DNA from: Streptomyces xanthophaeus
Lineage (GTDB): Bacteria; Actinomycetota; Actinomycetes; Streptomycetales; Streptomycetaceae
Direction of reading: 5' to 3'
Assembly: GCF_000725805.1 (NCBI RefSeq)
Contig: NZ_KL647132.1
Location: 434,001 to 498,000, forward strand
Length of the DNA stretch: 64,000 nt
In this document: in pieces, positions 45,337 through 56,582 of the stretch
How the letters are laid out: each line of letters starts with the position of its first letter
Numbering within the stretch: the first letter of the stretch is position 1
Notes under the pieces: model-generated
Seen by the model: only the letters and a program-made list of their open reading frames with translations
What the model was told of the DNA's origin: nothing
The model's database searches: none
Program-made: the position numbers and the translations under genes

Positions 45337-47040
45337 TCAGCTGCGCCAGGTGTCGGTCAGCGTGACCTTGCCGTTCGCCGGGACGGTCGCGGTGCGGTTG
45401 GCTCCGCTCTCCCAGGTGACGGAGCCGGAGGCGTCCTTGCGGACGTACTTGTACGCGAAGGAGGTCCCGGCCGGGAGCGCGGTGTCGAGCTTCCAGACGG
45501 GGTAGGAGGCCGGGTCGAGCTTGAGCGCGGCGGCGGTGTTCCAGCCGCCGAGCTCGGCACGGTCCCCGGTGACGTAGATGTCCTGGCCGGGCGAGGTCGT
45601 GGCGGTCACCGCGAAGGAGGCGCCGGACGTCGCGGCGGGCGGCGGGGTGGTGCCGCCGCCCTGGCAGGTGCGGGCGCCGGTGTGCAGGGCGAGGGCCGTC
45701 CCCGCGGCGAGGGTGGCGGTGAACCGGCCGCCGGAGTCCACGGTGACGGCGGCGCCGCTCTGCACGTCGCAGTAGCCGCCGGCCGGCAGGGAGGTCTGGA
45801 AGGTCCGGGTCAGGGCCGAGCCCTCGTGGTTGATCGCCACGTAGGCCTTGGAGCCGCGCCCGAAGGCGATCTGGTCGCCGCCGTTGTCCCACCAGTTCGT
45901 GACGGCCTGCCCGCGGGCCTCGTTGCGGAAGGCGACCATGGAGGAGATCTCCCGCCAGGAGTGCTGGCACTTCCAGCCGTCCGCGTAACAGGCGTTCACC
46001 GCGCCGCCGTTGGGCGGGCCCGCGTCCTTGTCGGTCCACTCGTAACCCGAGTGCACGTCCGGGGAGCCGTAGGGCCAGGCCAGCATGAACACGTTGGCGA
46101 GGGTGTAGGCGGAGCCGTTCTTGTAGCTGAGGGTGTCGCCGCCGCGCTCGGTGTCGTGGTTGTCGACGAAGACGGCGGACTTGGCGCTCGCCATGTGCCC
46201 CCAGGCCTCGCCGAAGTTCTTCAGGTAGGCGAGGTTCTCGTTCTGGAAGACCCGCTTCAGGTCCCGCGCGTAGCGGAACTCCTGCACGTCGCCGTTGCCC
46301 AGGTACTCGCTCGGCGAGACCGCCTCGCCCGCGCCGAAGATCGCCTCCTGCTTCCAGTAGGCGCCGGGATCGCTCAGCCGGGACTTGATGTTCGCGAGGT
46401 CCGCGGCCGGCATGTGCTTGGCGGCGTCGATCCGGAAGCCGTCGACGCCCAGGGAGAGCAGGTCGTTCAGGTAGCCGGCGATCGTGGCGCGCACGTGGTC
46501 CTCGGAGGTGTCGAGGTCGGCGAGCTGCACGAGTTCGCAGTTCTGGACGTTCCCCCGGTCCTGGTAGTTCGAGATCGTCGCCCGGCAGTCGTCCATGTCC
46601 GCGCCCGAGTACAGCCCGGGGTAGCCGTACTTCGTGTACGAGGACCCGCCGGTGCCGGTGCCGTCGGAGGCGGCCATGTGGTTGATGACGGAGTCCGCGA
46701 CGACCTTCACCCCGGCGGCGTGACAGGTGTCCACCATCCGCTTGAAGGCGGCCCGGTCGCCGAGCCGCCCGGCGATCTTGTAGCTCACGGGCTGGTACGA
46801 GGTCCACCACTGGGGGCCCTGGATGTGCTCCTGGGGAGGCGAGACCTGGACGTACCCGTACCCCGCGGGGCCGAGGGTTCCGGTGCAGGCCGTGGCCACC
46901 GAGTCGAACTTCCACTCGAAGAGCACGGCGGTCACGTCCCGCGCCCCGGGCGGGGCCGCCGCCGCGGGGGCGGACGGTGCGACGAGGGTGGCGGCCGCGG
47001 CGGCCAGGGCCGCGAGGGCGGCTCTGCGGGTGCGGGGCAT
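45337..47040 (-). CDS. Secreted alpha-amylase with CBM20 starch-binding domain
   Basis: A 567-residue exported enzyme. Signal peptide [20 protein letters not shown] with cleavage near AAA/P at about residue 28. The GH13 domain holds Asp in [13 protein letters not shown] (about 200), Glu in FGAGEAV (about 238) and Asp in [10 protein letters not shown] (about 293). A C-terminal Pro-rich linker (TTPPPAAT) leads to CBM20, with [17 protein letters not shown] and LGGWN, from about residue 477. ATG 47040 has AGGAGG upstream; frames extending further are not supported. A MalR-like operator lies 60-90 bases before the start. Confidence 0.95.
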   Translation of the reverse strand: MPRTRRAALAALAAAAATLVAPSAPAAAAPPGARDVTAVLFEWKFDSVATACTGTLGPAGYGYVQVSPPQEHIQGPQWWTSYQPVSYKIAGRLGDRAAFKRMVDTCHAAGVKVVADSVINHMAASDGTGTGGSSYTKYGYPGLYSGADMDDCRATISNYQDRGNVQNCELVQLADLDTSEDHVRATIAGYLNDLLSLGVDGFRIDAAKHMPAADLANIKSRLSDPGAYWKQEAIFGAGEAVSPSEYLGNGDVQEFRYARDLKRVFQNENLAYLKNFGEAWGHMASAKSAVFVDNHDTERGGDTLSYKNGSAYTLANVFMLAWPYGSPDVHSGYEWTDKDAGPPNGGAVNACYADGWKCQHSWREISSMVAFRNEARGQAVTNWWDNGGDQIAFGRGSKAYVAINHEGSALTRTFQTSLPAGGYCDVQSGAAVTVDSGGRFTATLAAGTALALHTGARTCQGGGTTPPPAATSGASFAVTATTSPGQDIYVTGDRAELGGWNTAAALKLDPASYPVWKLDTALPAGTSFAYKYVRKDASGSVTWESGANRTATVPANGKVTLTDTWRS

Positions 47041-47101
47041 GTGGGTCCTCCTGGCGGGAGAGGTGGGGATTGCTGGCGACCGTAGGGGCCGGACCCCACC
47101 C

Positions 47102-47129
47102 CTGCAAGACCTTGCGCAAGAGATTGCAG
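47102..47129 (-). promoter_or_regulatory. Candidate MalR operator before the amylase gene
   Basis: The stretch holds the palindrome cttgcgcaag (47111-47120) and, on the minus strand, ggtcttgcag (47102-47111). Streptomyces alpha-amylase promoters carry similar cttgcag-type direct or inverted repeats bound by MalR/Reg1. The same decamer lies upstream of malE. Confidence 0.65.
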
Positions 47130-47218
47130 AATTGTTTCGCGAAGGTGTCCCCGCGGCGGCACGAGTACGGCGGCGCGGGCTCGGGGCCGCTGTCGGTGGG
47201 GGCTGCAACCCTGGGGGC

Positions 47219-47674
47219 ATGGAGATGACCCTGCAGCTGACCGTGGACTGCGCCGACCCCCCGCGCCTGGTGGCCTTCTGGACCGAGGCCCTGGGCTACG
47301 TGCCCGAACCCCCGCCCGGCGGACACCCCACCTGGCGCGCCTACTGGCAGGACATGGGCGTACCCCCGGAGGAGCTCGGCGAGGACGCCGGGGAGACCCC
47401 GGAGTCCATCGTCGACCCGGAGGGACGGGGCCCGCGGATCTGGTTCCAGCAGGTCCCCGAGCCCAAGACCGGCAAGAACCGGCTCCACCTCGACCTGAAG
47501 GTCGGCGGCGGCCGGGACGTGCCCATCGCCCTCCGGATCGAGCGGGTCGACGCCACCGTGGCCCGCCTCACCGCGGCCGGAGCCACCGTCCAGCGGGTCA
47601 TGGACGTGCCGGACATGCCGTACTACGCGGTCGTGCTCCAGGACCCCGAGGGCAACGAGTTCTGCGTGGTCTGA
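47219..47674 (+). CDS. VOC-family (glyoxalase-like) protein
   Basis: A 151-residue protein of the vicinal-oxygen-chelate fold. [20 protein letters not shown] starts the first beta-alpha-beta module, and [20 protein letters not shown] with [19 protein letters not shown] the second. The C-terminal [10 protein letters not shown] is a family hallmark. Catalytic or binding function is not predictable; many such Streptomyces proteins are annotated as glyoxalase-like. ATG 47219 has a G-rich site upstream. It lies between the amylase and LacI genes and is not clearly part of the sugar system. Confidence 0.85.
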   Translation: MEMTLQLTVDCADPPRLVAFWTEALGYVPEPPPGGHPTWRAYWQDMGVPPEELGEDAGETPESIVDPEGRGPRIWFQQVPEPKTGKNRLHLDLKVGGGRDVPIALRIERVDATVARLTAAGATVQRVMDVPDMPYYAVVLQDPEGNEFCVV

Positions 47675-47678
47675 GGCG

Positions 47679-47704
47679 GCCTGACCGCGGCGCCGCGGTC
47701 AGGC
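47679..47704. terminator. 26-base perfect palindrome after the VOC gene
   Basis: The palindrome ends 5 bases before the LacI stop on the minus strand and begins 5 bases after the VOC stop. It can serve both. Confidence 0.75.
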
Positions 47705-47708
47705 CCGC

Positions 47709-48709
47709 TCAGGCCGGGGCCTGGGCGGTGGAGCCGCGGACCACCAGCTCGGGCTGGAAGACGTACTCGGTGCGCTGCACCGGTGTCCCCGACACCGCCT
47801 CCAGCAGCGCACCCACCGCCGCCGTGGCCATCGCCCGCACCGGCTGGCGCACGGTGGTCAGCGGCGGGTCCGTGAACGCGATCAGCGGGGAATCGTCGAA
47901 GCCGACCACCGACACGTCCTCCGGCACCCGCAGCCCCCGCTCGCGCACCGCGCGGATCACGCCCAGCGCCATCGGGTCGCTGCCGCACACGATGCCCGTG
48001 CAGCCGCGCTCCAGCAGCGCGATGCCCGCCGCGTGCCCGCCCTCCACCGTGAACAGCGTGCGCTGGACGAGGCCTTCGGCCTCCGCCCCGGGCACCGCCG
48101 CCACGAAGCCCTGCTCCTTGCGCGCCGACGGCACGTACCGCGTCGGCCCGATCGCCAGGCCGATCCTGCGGTGCCCGAGGTCCTCCAGGTGCCGTACGGC
48201 CATGTCCGCCGCAGCCCGGTCGTCCGGGGAGACGAAGGGCGCGCTGATCCGCTCGTTGAAGCCGTTGATCAGCACGAACGGGACCCCGCGCGCCGCGAGG
48301 CGCTGGTAGCGCGCCGGGTCCGCCGCCGAATCCGCGTGCAGGCCCGAAAGGAACACGATCCCGGTGACCCCCCGCTCCTCCAACTGCTCGACCAGCTCGT
48401 CCTCGGTGGCCCCGCCCGGGGTCTGCGTGCACAGCACCGGGGTGTAGCCGTGCCCGGCCAGCGCCTGCTCTATGACCTGCGCGAACGCCGGGAAGATCGG
48501 GTTGGTGAGCTCCGGGATCAGCAGCCCGACCAGCCCGTTGCTGCGGCGCTTGAGCCGTACGGGCCGCTCGTAGCCCAGCAGGTCGAGCGCGGCCAGCACC
48601 TTGTGCCGGGTGCCGGCCGCCACGCCCGACTTGCCGTTGAGCACCCGGCTGACGGTCGCCTCGCTGACCTGGGCCTGCGCGGCGATGTCCGTCAGCCGTA
48701 GCGGGGAAG

Positions 48710-48713
<4 letters not shown>
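47709..48713 (-). CDS. LacI/MalR-type repressor (second copy)
   Basis: A 334-residue LacI-family repressor. The HTH is RLTDIAAQAQVSEATVSRVL, with the hinge RHKVLAALDLLGYERPVRLK. Periplasmic-binding-protein-like domain: LLIPELTNPIFPAFAQVI and SVVGFDDSPLIAFTDPPLTT. It is clearly a paralogue of the MalR-type gene at 55445-56476. GTG 48713 overlaps the stop of the alpha-glucosidase gene (GTGA), so the two are coupled. It is likely autoregulated with that operon. The inducer is presumably maltose or a short maltodextrin. Confidence 0.9.
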
Positions 48714-50299
<1,586 letters not shown>

Positions 50300-50345
50300 G
50301 TCGTCCTTGAAGAGATCGGGCCGGTACGGAGAGCAGGCAGGGTGG

Positions 50346-51185
50346 TCAGCCCTTGGTGGCGCCTGCGGTCATTCCGGCGACGAGGTGACGCTGGGCGAAG
50401 ACGAAGAAGATCGCTGCCGGGATCGCGATGAGCACGGAAGCGGCGCTCATCGCACCCCAGTTGGAGGTGTACTGCGTGACGAAGGTCTGCAGACCGCCGG
50501 CCAGGGTGAGGTTCTCCTCGCCGACCATGAAGGCGGAGGCGTAGGCGACTTCGCCCCAGGCGGTGATGAAGGCGTAGAAGCCGGTGACGGCGAGGCCCGG
50601 CTTGGCGAGCGGCAGGATCAGCCGCCAGAAGGTGCCGAAGGGGTTGAGGCCGTCGACGCGGCCGGATTCGTCGATCTCCACCGGGATGGTGTCGAAGAAC
50701 CCCTTCATCATCCAGGCGCAGAAGGGCACCGCGATGGTGAGGTAGGTGATGATCAGGCCGAGGGGCTGGTTGAGCAGCCCCAGGTCGCCCATCAGGTTGT
50801 AGAGCGGGACGATCAGGATGGCCATGGGGAACATCTGCGTGATGAGCAGGGTCCACATCAGGGGCCGCATGCCGGGGAACTTGAAGCGGCTGACCGCGTA
50901 GCCGGTGGTCGCGGCGATGAACACGCCGAGGACGGTGGTGACGCCCGCGACCAGCACGGAGTTCGCGAACCAGCTGAAGAAGTGGCTGTCCTCCAGCAGG
51001 TAGCGGTAGTTGCCGAAGGTCGGCTCCTTCACGAAGTCCGTGGTGATCGCGTACTGCTGGGGCTTGAGCGAGGTCAGCAGGATCCACAGGACCGGGAAGA
51101 CGGCGATCACGGACGCGACGAGCAGCGTGAGGTGCAGGCCGACGGAGGCGAGGGGGGCGCGGCGGCCCCGCGTGCGGGTGGTCAT
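50346..51185 (-). CDS. malG: Maltodextrin ABC transporter permease MalG
   Basis: A 279-residue membrane protein with about six helices. The inner-membrane EAA region reads FFDTIPVEIDESGRVDGLNP followed by FGTFWRLILPLAKPG. ATG 51185 lies 2 bases after the malF stop; GTG 51191 would overlap it. GGAGAGG is in the malF end. It partners with MalF to form the pore. No ATPase gene lies in this operon; in Streptomyces the shared MsiK ATPase energises such systems. Confidence 0.93.
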   Translation of the reverse strand: MTTRTRGRRAPLASVGLHLTLLVASVIAVFPVLWILLTSLKPQQYAITTDFVKEPTFGNYRYLLEDSHFFSWFANSVLVAGVTTVLGVFIAATTGYAVSRFKFPGMRPLMWTLLITQMFPMAILIVPLYNLMGDLGLLNQPLGLIITYLTIAVPFCAWMMKGFFDTIPVEIDESGRVDGLNPFGTFWRLILPLAKPGLAVTGFYAFITAWGEVAYASAFMVGEENLTLAGGLQTFVTQYTSNWGAMSAASVLIAIPAAIFFVFAQRHLVAGMTAGATKG

Positions 51186-51187
51186 GG

Positions 51188-52219
51188 TCACCACACCTCT
51201 CCCTGCTTGCGCAGCGAGCGCCGGTAGACCAGCGCGAAGATCATGAGGAGGGCGAGGATCAGGACGCCCCACGTCGCGGACCCGGCGAAGTCGCGCGGGC
51301 TGGAGATGAACGCCTCGCGGAAGGCCTGGGTCACCAGGATCTCGGTGGAGTCGCCCGGACCGCCCCGGGTGAGCAGGAAGATCACCGGGAACATGTTGAA
51401 GGTCCAGATGGTCGACAGCAGGATCACCGTCATGCTGACCGCGCGCAGGCCGGGCAGGGTGATGTGGCGGAACCGCTGCCAGGCGCTGGCCCCGTCCATC
51501 TCGGCGGCCTCGTAGAGCTCGCCGGGGATCGACTGCAGGCCGCCGAGGAGGGCGACCATCATGAAGGGGACGCCGAGCCAGACGTTGACGGTGATGACCG
51601 AGAGCTTGGCCCAGGTCGGGTCGTCCAGCCACGGGATCGCGGAGATCCCGCCGCCTTCGAGGACCTTGTTGAGGATGCCGTTGTCGCGGTTGAAGAGGAA
51701 CCGCCAGGCGAAGACGGAGACGAAGCCGGGGACGGCCCAGGGCAGGATGAGCGCCATCCGGTAGGCGGCGCGGCCCCGGAAGTCCCGGTTGAGCATGTTG
51801 GCCAGGACCAGGCCGAGGCCGAAGGTGATGGACACGCACGCGACGGTCCAGATCACCGTCCACACCAGCCGCTGGAGGAAGACGGGGTCACCGAGCACGG
51901 CCACGTAGTTGTCGAGTCCGACGAACTCGTACGTGGCCTCGATGTGGTTGGCGCCGATCGTCCGGGAGACGTTGCGCTCGTTGGCGTCCGTCAGCGACAG
52001 GTAGATGCCGCGGACGAGCGGCCAGCCGATGATCACGCCGAGGACGAGCACCACCGGGGCGATCATGGCCCAGGCGTACCAGTGGGTGGCGAGGGCGCGC
52101 CCCGCTCCACCGCGCTTCTTCCCGCTGTCAGTCCTGCGGCCCCGGCCGCGGGCGTCGTCGGTCTTGCCGACTCCGTCGCCCGCGGCCGTGGCCACCGACT
52201 GGCTGGTGTGAGCAGCCAT
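51188..52219 (-). CDS. malF: Maltodextrin ABC transporter permease MalF
   Basis: A 343-residue permease. A basic cytoplasmic N-terminus (about 1-40) is followed by about six helices (WYAWAMIAPVVLVLGVIIGW near 47, VIWTVACVSITFGLGLVL, MALILPWAVPGFVSVFAW). The EAA motif is GELYEAAEMDGASAWQRF near residue 247, followed by RHITLPGLRAVSMTVI. ATG 52219 lies 7 bases after the malE stop. It forms the MalFG channel. Confidence 0.94.
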   Translation of the reverse strand: MAAHTSQSVATAAGDGVGKTDDARGRGRRTDSGKKRGGAGRALATHWYAWAMIAPVVLVLGVIIGWPLVRGIYLSLTDANERNVSRTIGANHIEATYEFVGLDNYVAVLGDPVFLQRLVWTVIWTVACVSITFGLGLVLANMLNRDFRGRAAYRMALILPWAVPGFVSVFAWRFLFNRDNGILNKVLEGGGISAIPWLDDPTWAKLSVITVNVWLGVPFMMVALLGGLQSIPGELYEAAEMDGASAWQRFRHITLPGLRAVSMTVILLSTIWTFNMFPVIFLLTRGGPGDSTEILVTQAFREAFISSPRDFAGSATWGVLILALLMIFALVYRRSLRKQGEVW

Positions 52220-52226
52220 GGTTTCT

Positions 52227-53501
52227 TTACTTCCAGCCCTTGAGGATCTTGCGGAACTCGGCGCCGGCCGACTTGGCCGCGTCCTCCGGGGTCGAGGCCC
52301 CGGTGATCGCCTTGGTGTACTCGACCTTCAGCGGCTCGAAGAGGGAGCCGTTCTCCGGGATCCAGGCGCGCTCGACGGCCTTGTCCACGGCCGGCTTGAA
52401 GAACGCGACCATCTCGCTGCTCTTGACGTCCGGCGCCTCGTACGCGGCGGTACGGGTGGGCAGCAGGCTCAGGTCCTTGGCGGACTGGACCTGGACGTCC
52501 TGCGAGGTCATGTACTCGACGAAGGCGTGGGCCGCGGCGCGGTTCTTGGAGCCCGCGTAGACGCCGAGGTCGTGGCCGCCCTGCGGGGCGCCCGCCTTGG
52601 CGGAGCCGGCCGGGACGGCGGCGACGCCGAGGTTGGCCTTGTCCTTGAACTGGTCGCCGGCGTAGGTGTCGGCGACGGCCCACGGACCGTTGATCATCAT
52701 GGCGGCCTCGCCGGTCTTGAAGGCCGTCTGCATGTTGGCGTAGCCGTCGGTGGCGTTGGTGATCGCCGCGCCGGAGGCGACCAGGTCGCGGGCGGTCTTG
52801 AAGGCCTTGACGCCCGCCTCGTTGTCGACGGTGACCGTCTTGTTCTTCGCGTCGACGAGGTCGCCGCCCTCGCCGTAGATCAGCGGGAGGAACCAGTAGG
52901 AGTCGTCGCCGCGCAGGTAGAGGGCGGCCTTGCCGGTCTTCGCCTTGATCGCCTCGGCGGCGGTCTTCAGCTCGGCCAGCGTCTTGGGGGGCTGGACGCC
53001 GGCGTCGGCGAGCATCTTCTTGTTGTAGAAGAGGCCGAGGGTGTCGATGACCTGCGGGACCGCGTAGGTCTTGCCCTCGTACTTGCCGCTGGCCGCGGCC
53101 TGCGGCAGGAACTCGGCGTCGACCTTCTTGGCCGTCTCGGCCGGGACCTCGTCGAGGTAGCCCAGCGAGGCGAAGTCGGCGACCCAGCCGACGTCGGCGC
53201 GGATCACGTCGGGAGCGTCGGAGCCGCTGCTGAAGGCGTTCTTGACCTTGTTCTGCGCGTCGCCGTACGGGACGTTGACGTACTTGACGGTGACCTTGGG
53301 GTGCTTCGCGGTGAACGCCTCGGCGATCTTCTGGAAGCTGGCCTTCTCCGCGTCGTTCGACGTGTCCCACCAGGTGACCGTGCCGGACAGCTCGCCGCCG
53401 GCCTTCGTCTCGTCACCGTCGCCCTTGGTGTCACCGCCGCAAGCCGTCGCCGCGAGCGCCAGGGCCGCGACCAGCGCGGTGGCCGCTATGCCACGCCGCA
53501 T
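52227..53501 (-). CDS. malE: Maltose/maltodextrin-binding lipoprotein
   Basis: A 424-residue solute-binding protein. A lipoprotein signal precedes AATACGG (Cys at about residue 21), so the mature protein is anchored by lipid. GTVTWWDTSNDAEKASFQKI starts the mature part, and WAVADTYAGDQFKDKANLGV and KAGAPQGGHDLGVYAGSKNR are typical of sugar-binding family 1. GAAGGAG lies 5 bases before ATG 53501. It is the first gene of the malEFG-aglA-lacI run and has an operator-like site upstream. Confidence 0.95.
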   Translation of the reverse strand: MRRGIAATALVAALALAATACGGDTKGDGDETKAGGELSGTVTWWDTSNDAEKASFQKIAEAFTAKHPKVTVKYVNVPYGDAQNKVKNAFSSGSDAPDVIRADVGWVADFASLGYLDEVPAETAKKVDAEFLPQAAASGKYEGKTYAVPQVIDTLGLFYNKKMLADAGVQPPKTLAELKTAAEAIKAKTGKAALYLRGDDSYWFLPLIYGEGGDLVDAKNKTVTVDNEAGVKAFKTARDLVASGAAITNATDGYANMQTAFKTGEAAMMINGPWAVADTYAGDQFKDKANLGVAAVPAGSAKAGAPQGGHDLGVYAGSKNRAAAHAFVEYMTSQDVQVQSAKDLSLLPTRTAAYEAPDVKSSEMVAFFKPAVDKAVERAWIPENGSLFEPLKVEYTKAITGASTPEDAAKSAGAEFRKILKGWK

Positions 53502-53585
53502 ATGAACTCCTTCGATGATCCCGGCCGCTTCCTCGCGGTCCCGAGTTGCCAGGAACGTAACAAGACTGAAAGCCGTCCGAAAGAC

Positions 53586-53609
53586 CTTGCGGCAATTTTC
53601 TGCAAGACC
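53586..53609 (-). promoter_or_regulatory. Candidate MalR operator before malE
   Basis: cttgc (53586-53590) and ctgcaag (53600-53606) face each other. The minus-strand decamer ggtcttgcag (53600-53609) is identical to the one before the amylase gene. It lies 85-108 bases before malE and 115-138 bases before the divergent alpha-glucosidase gene. Confidence 0.65.
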
Positions 53610-53723
53610 TGCTGATCGTTACATCCGTGTGTCCGTACGGTTGCCGCAGCTTGCTGTTAGTTCGAGTCAGCTTCGACTGTCCGGGCCCGCAACCAGGGGG
53701 GCTGTGCTCGCGTTGACCCCGAT

Positions 53724-55418
53724 ATGACCCATGAGCTGACCGCCTCCCGGCTTGCAAGCGCTTCCAGCAACGCCACCGCAAGCGGCGGCTGGTGGCGTGA
53801 TGCCGTCATCTACCAGGTGTACGTGAGGTCCTTCGCGGACAGCGACGGCGACGGCATCGGCGACCTCCGCGGGGTGCGCGAACGCCTCCCCCACCTGGCC
53901 CGGCTCGGGGTCGACGCCGTGTGGCTCACCCCCTTCTACGTCTCCCCGCAGGCGGACGGCGGCTACGACGTCGCCGACTACCGCGCGGTCGACCCCCTCT
54001 TCGGTGACCTCGCCGACGCCGACGATCTCGTCCGGGCCGCACACGACCTGGGCCTGCGGGTCATCGTGGACGTGGTGCCGAACCACACCTCGGACCAGCA
54101 CCCCTGGTTCCGCGCCGCCCTCGCCGGGGACCCGGCGGCCCGCGAGCGCTACCACTTCCGCCCGGGACGCGGGGCCGGCGGCGGGCAGCCGCCGAACGAC
54201 TGGGAGTCCGTCTTCGGCGGGCCCGCCTGGACCCGTACCCCCGACGGCGCCTGGTACCTGCACCTCTTCGCGCCCGAGCAGCCCGACCTGAACTGGGAGG
54301 ACCCCGAGGTCGCCGCCGAATTCGCCTCGGTCCTGCGGTTCTGGCTCGACCTCGGCATCGACGGCTTCCGCATCGACGTCGCCCACGGCATGGTCAAGGC
54401 CCCGGGCCTGCCCGACCTCGGCCACGGCGCCCAGGCCACCCTCATCGGCAGCCAGCCCCTCCCCTTCTTCGACCAGGACGGGGTCCACGCGATCCACCGC
54501 TCCTGGCGCCGGCTCCTCGACTCCTACGCGGGCGAGCGCATCGGCGTCGCCGAGGCCTGGGCCCCGTCCTCCGAACGCCTCGCGCTGTACGTGCGCCCCG
54601 ACGAGCTGCACCAGGCCTTCAACTTCCGCTTCCTGAAGTGCCCCTGGGACGCCGACGCGATGCGCACCGTCATCGACGGGTCCCTGGCCGCGACCACCTC
54701 CGTCGGGGCGCCCACCACCTGGGTGCTGTCCAACCACGACGTGGTCCGCCACCGCACCCGCTACGGCAGCCTGGACCGGGCGCGGGCCGCCGCGCTGCTG
54801 ATGCTGGCCCTGCCCGGGTCCGCGTACGTCTACCAGGGCGAGGAACTGGGCCTGCCCGAGGTGACCGACCTGCCGGACGGGGTCCGCCAGGACCCCGCCT
54901 TCCTGCGCACCGCCGGGCAGGACGGGCTGCGCGACGGCTGCCGCGTACCGCTCCCCTGGTCCGGTACGGAGCCCCCGTACGGGTTCGGGCCGGCCGGCAG
55001 CTGGCTTCCGCAGCCCGCCGGGTGGGAGGGGCTCAGCGTCGCCGCCCAGACCGGCGACCCGCACTCCACGCTGGAGCTCTACCGGGCCGCCCTGGAACTG
55101 CGCCGGGCCCTGCCCGGCCTCGGCGCCCCCGAGGCGGGCGGCGCCGACGCCGGAGCCGGCACCGAGGCCGGGTCCGGAGCCGAGGCCCCGGACGACGCCG
55201 CCACCGGACACCCCGGTCCCACCGGGATGTGCTGGCAGCCCGCACCCGAGGGCGTCCTGCTGTTCACCCGCCCCGGCTTCGCCTGTACCTTCAACACCCG
55301 CCCCGCCCCGGTCGAACTCCCCGCGCCCGGACGCCCCGTACTCTCCAGCGCCCCCGTCGAGACCGACGGCCGCACCGTGCTGCTGCCCGCGGATTCGTGC
55401 ACGTGGTGGGCAATCTGA
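53724..55418 (+). CDS. Cytoplasmic alpha-glucosidase (GH13), second copy
   Basis: A 564-residue paralogue of the alpha-glucosidase at 48710-50299. GWWRDAVIYQVYVRSFADSD, then DGFRIDVAHG (about 212), EAWAP (about 276) and LSNHDVVRHRTR (about 337) are all kept. A low-complexity insertion of about 35 residues (EAGGADAGAGTEAGSGAEAP) is near residue 475. ATG 53724 has no good Shine-Dalgarno; the next conserved residues start 20 codons later as in the paralogue, so this start is likely. A perfect palindrome (gcttgcaagc, 53750-53759) lies inside the first codons. It is followed by a LacI-type gene. Confidence 0.88.
   Translation: MTHELTASRLASASSNATASGGWWRDAVIYQVYVRSFADSDGDGIGDLRGVRERLPHLARLGVDAVWLTPFYVSPQADGGYDVADYRAVDPLFGDLADADDLVRAAHDLGLRVIVDVVPNHTSDQHPWFRAALAGDPAARERYHFRPGRGAGGGQPPNDWESVFGGPAWTRTPDGAWYLHLFAPEQPDLNWEDPEVAAEFASVLRFWLDLGIDGFRIDVAHGMVKAPGLPDLGHGAQATLIGSQPLPFFDQDGVHAIHRSWRRLLDSYAGERIGVAEAWAPSSERLALYVRPDELHQAFNFRFLKCPWDADAMRTVIDGSLAATTSVGAPTTWVLSNHDVVRHRTRYGSLDRARAAALLMLALPGSAYVYQGEELGLPEVTDLPDGVRQDPAFLRTAGQDGLRDGCRVPLPWSGTEPPYGFGPAGSWLPQPAGWEGLSVAAQTGDPHSTLELYRAALELRRALPGLGAPEAGGADAGAGTEAGSGAEAPDDAATGHPGPTGMCWQPAPEGVLLFTRPGFACTFNTRPAPVELPAPGRPVLSSAPVETDGRTVLLPADSCTWWAI
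53750..53759. promoter_or_regulatory. Palindrome gcttgcaagc inside the start of the second alpha-glucosidase
   Basis: A 10-bp perfect palindrome carrying the cttgcaag core of the other MalR-like sites. It lies 26-35 bases after the start codon, where a repressor could block elongation. It may also be coincidental. Confidence 0.35.
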
Positions 55419-55444
55419 ACGTGCGACCGGTACAGTCCAATCCC

Positions 55445-56476
55445 GTGACCGCACGGCTTGCCGACATCGCAACCCAGGCGGGGGTCAGCGAAGCCACAGT
55501 CAGCCGCGTGCTCAACGGCAAGCCCGGTGTGGCCGCGGGCACCCGTGAATCCGTACTGGCCGCGCTCGACGTGCTCGGATACGAGCGGCCCGTGCGGCTG
55601 CGCCAGCGCAGCGCGGGGCTCGTCGGCCTGATAACCCCCGAACTGGACAACCCCATCTTCCCGGCGCTCGCCCAGGTCATCGGCCAGGCGCTGACCCGCC
55701 AGGGGTACACGCCGGTCCTGGCCACGCAGACGCCCGGCGGGTCCACCGAGGACGAGCTGACCGAGATGCTCGTCGACCGCGGGGTCTCCGGCATCATCTT
55801 CGTCTCCGGTCTGCATGCCGACACCACTGCGGACATGGGCCGCTACGACCAGCTCCGCGGCCAGGGCGTCCCGTACGTCCTCATCAACGGGTTCTCCGAC
55901 AAGGTGCAGGCCCCCTTCGTCTCCCCCGACGACCGCGCCGCGATGCAGCTGGCCGTGACCCACCTCGCCGCCCTCGGGCACACCCGGATCGGGCTCGCGG
56001 TCGGACCGAAGCGGTTCGTGCCCGTCCTGCGCAAGATCGAGGGCTTCCGGCTCGGCATGCAAGAACGCCTCGGGCTCTCCGAAGCCGAGGCCGAGGAACT
56101 GATCCAGCACTCGCTGTACACGCTGGAGGGCGGCCAGGCCGCCGCGACGGCGCTGATCTCCCGCGGCTGCACGGCGGTGGTGTGCGCGAGCGACATGATG
56201 GCGCTCGGCGCGATCCGGGCCGCCCGGCAGCAGGGGCTGCGGGTCCCGCAGGACGTCTCGGTCGTCGGTTTCGACGACTCCCCCCTGATAGCTTTCACCG
56301 ATCCGCCGCTGACCACCATCCGGCAGCCGGTCCAGGCCATGGGACAGGCCGCCGTACGGACCCTGCTGGAGGAGATCGGCGGTACGCCGGCCCCGCACAG
56401 CGAGTTCGTGTTCCTGCCGGAACTGGTGGTCCGCGGATCCACGGCTTCCGGTCCGGGCCAGCACCGCAGGCCGTAG
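55445..56476 (+). CDS. malR: LacI/MalR-type maltose repressor
   Basis: A 343-residue LacI-family repressor. The HTH is RLADIATQAGVSEATVSRVL, with hinge RESVLAALDVLGYERPVRLR. The ligand domain holds GLITPELDNPIFPALAQVIG, PYVLINGFSDKVQAPFVSPD and SVVGFDDSPLIAFTDPPLTT. GTG 55445 is chosen because the HTH starts within 3 residues; GTG 55421 is also in frame. It lies 26 bases after the second alpha-glucosidase. It resembles S. coelicolor MalR, which represses malEFG and amylase genes. Confidence 0.92.
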   Translation: MTARLADIATQAGVSEATVSRVLNGKPGVAAGTRESVLAALDVLGYERPVRLRQRSAGLVGLITPELDNPIFPALAQVIGQALTRQGYTPVLATQTPGGSTEDELTEMLVDRGVSGIIFVSGLHADTTADMGRYDQLRGQGVPYVLINGFSDKVQAPFVSPDDRAAMQLAVTHLAALGHTRIGLAVGPKRFVPVLRKIEGFRLGMQERLGLSEAEAEELIQHSLYTLEGGQAAATALISRGCTAVVCASDMMALGAIRAARQQGLRVPQDVSVVGFDDSPLIAFTDPPLTTIRQPVQAMGQAAVRTLLEEIGGTPAPHSEFVFLPELVVRGSTASGPGQHRRP

Positions 56477-56582
56477 GCCGCGCGCCGTAGGGGGCGGGTC
56501 GTCCCCAAGGGGGACCACAGGCGCCGAAGACCGTCCCGGGGGATGATCGGAGGCGAGATCGTATCTGGCAGACTCTCTCCCC

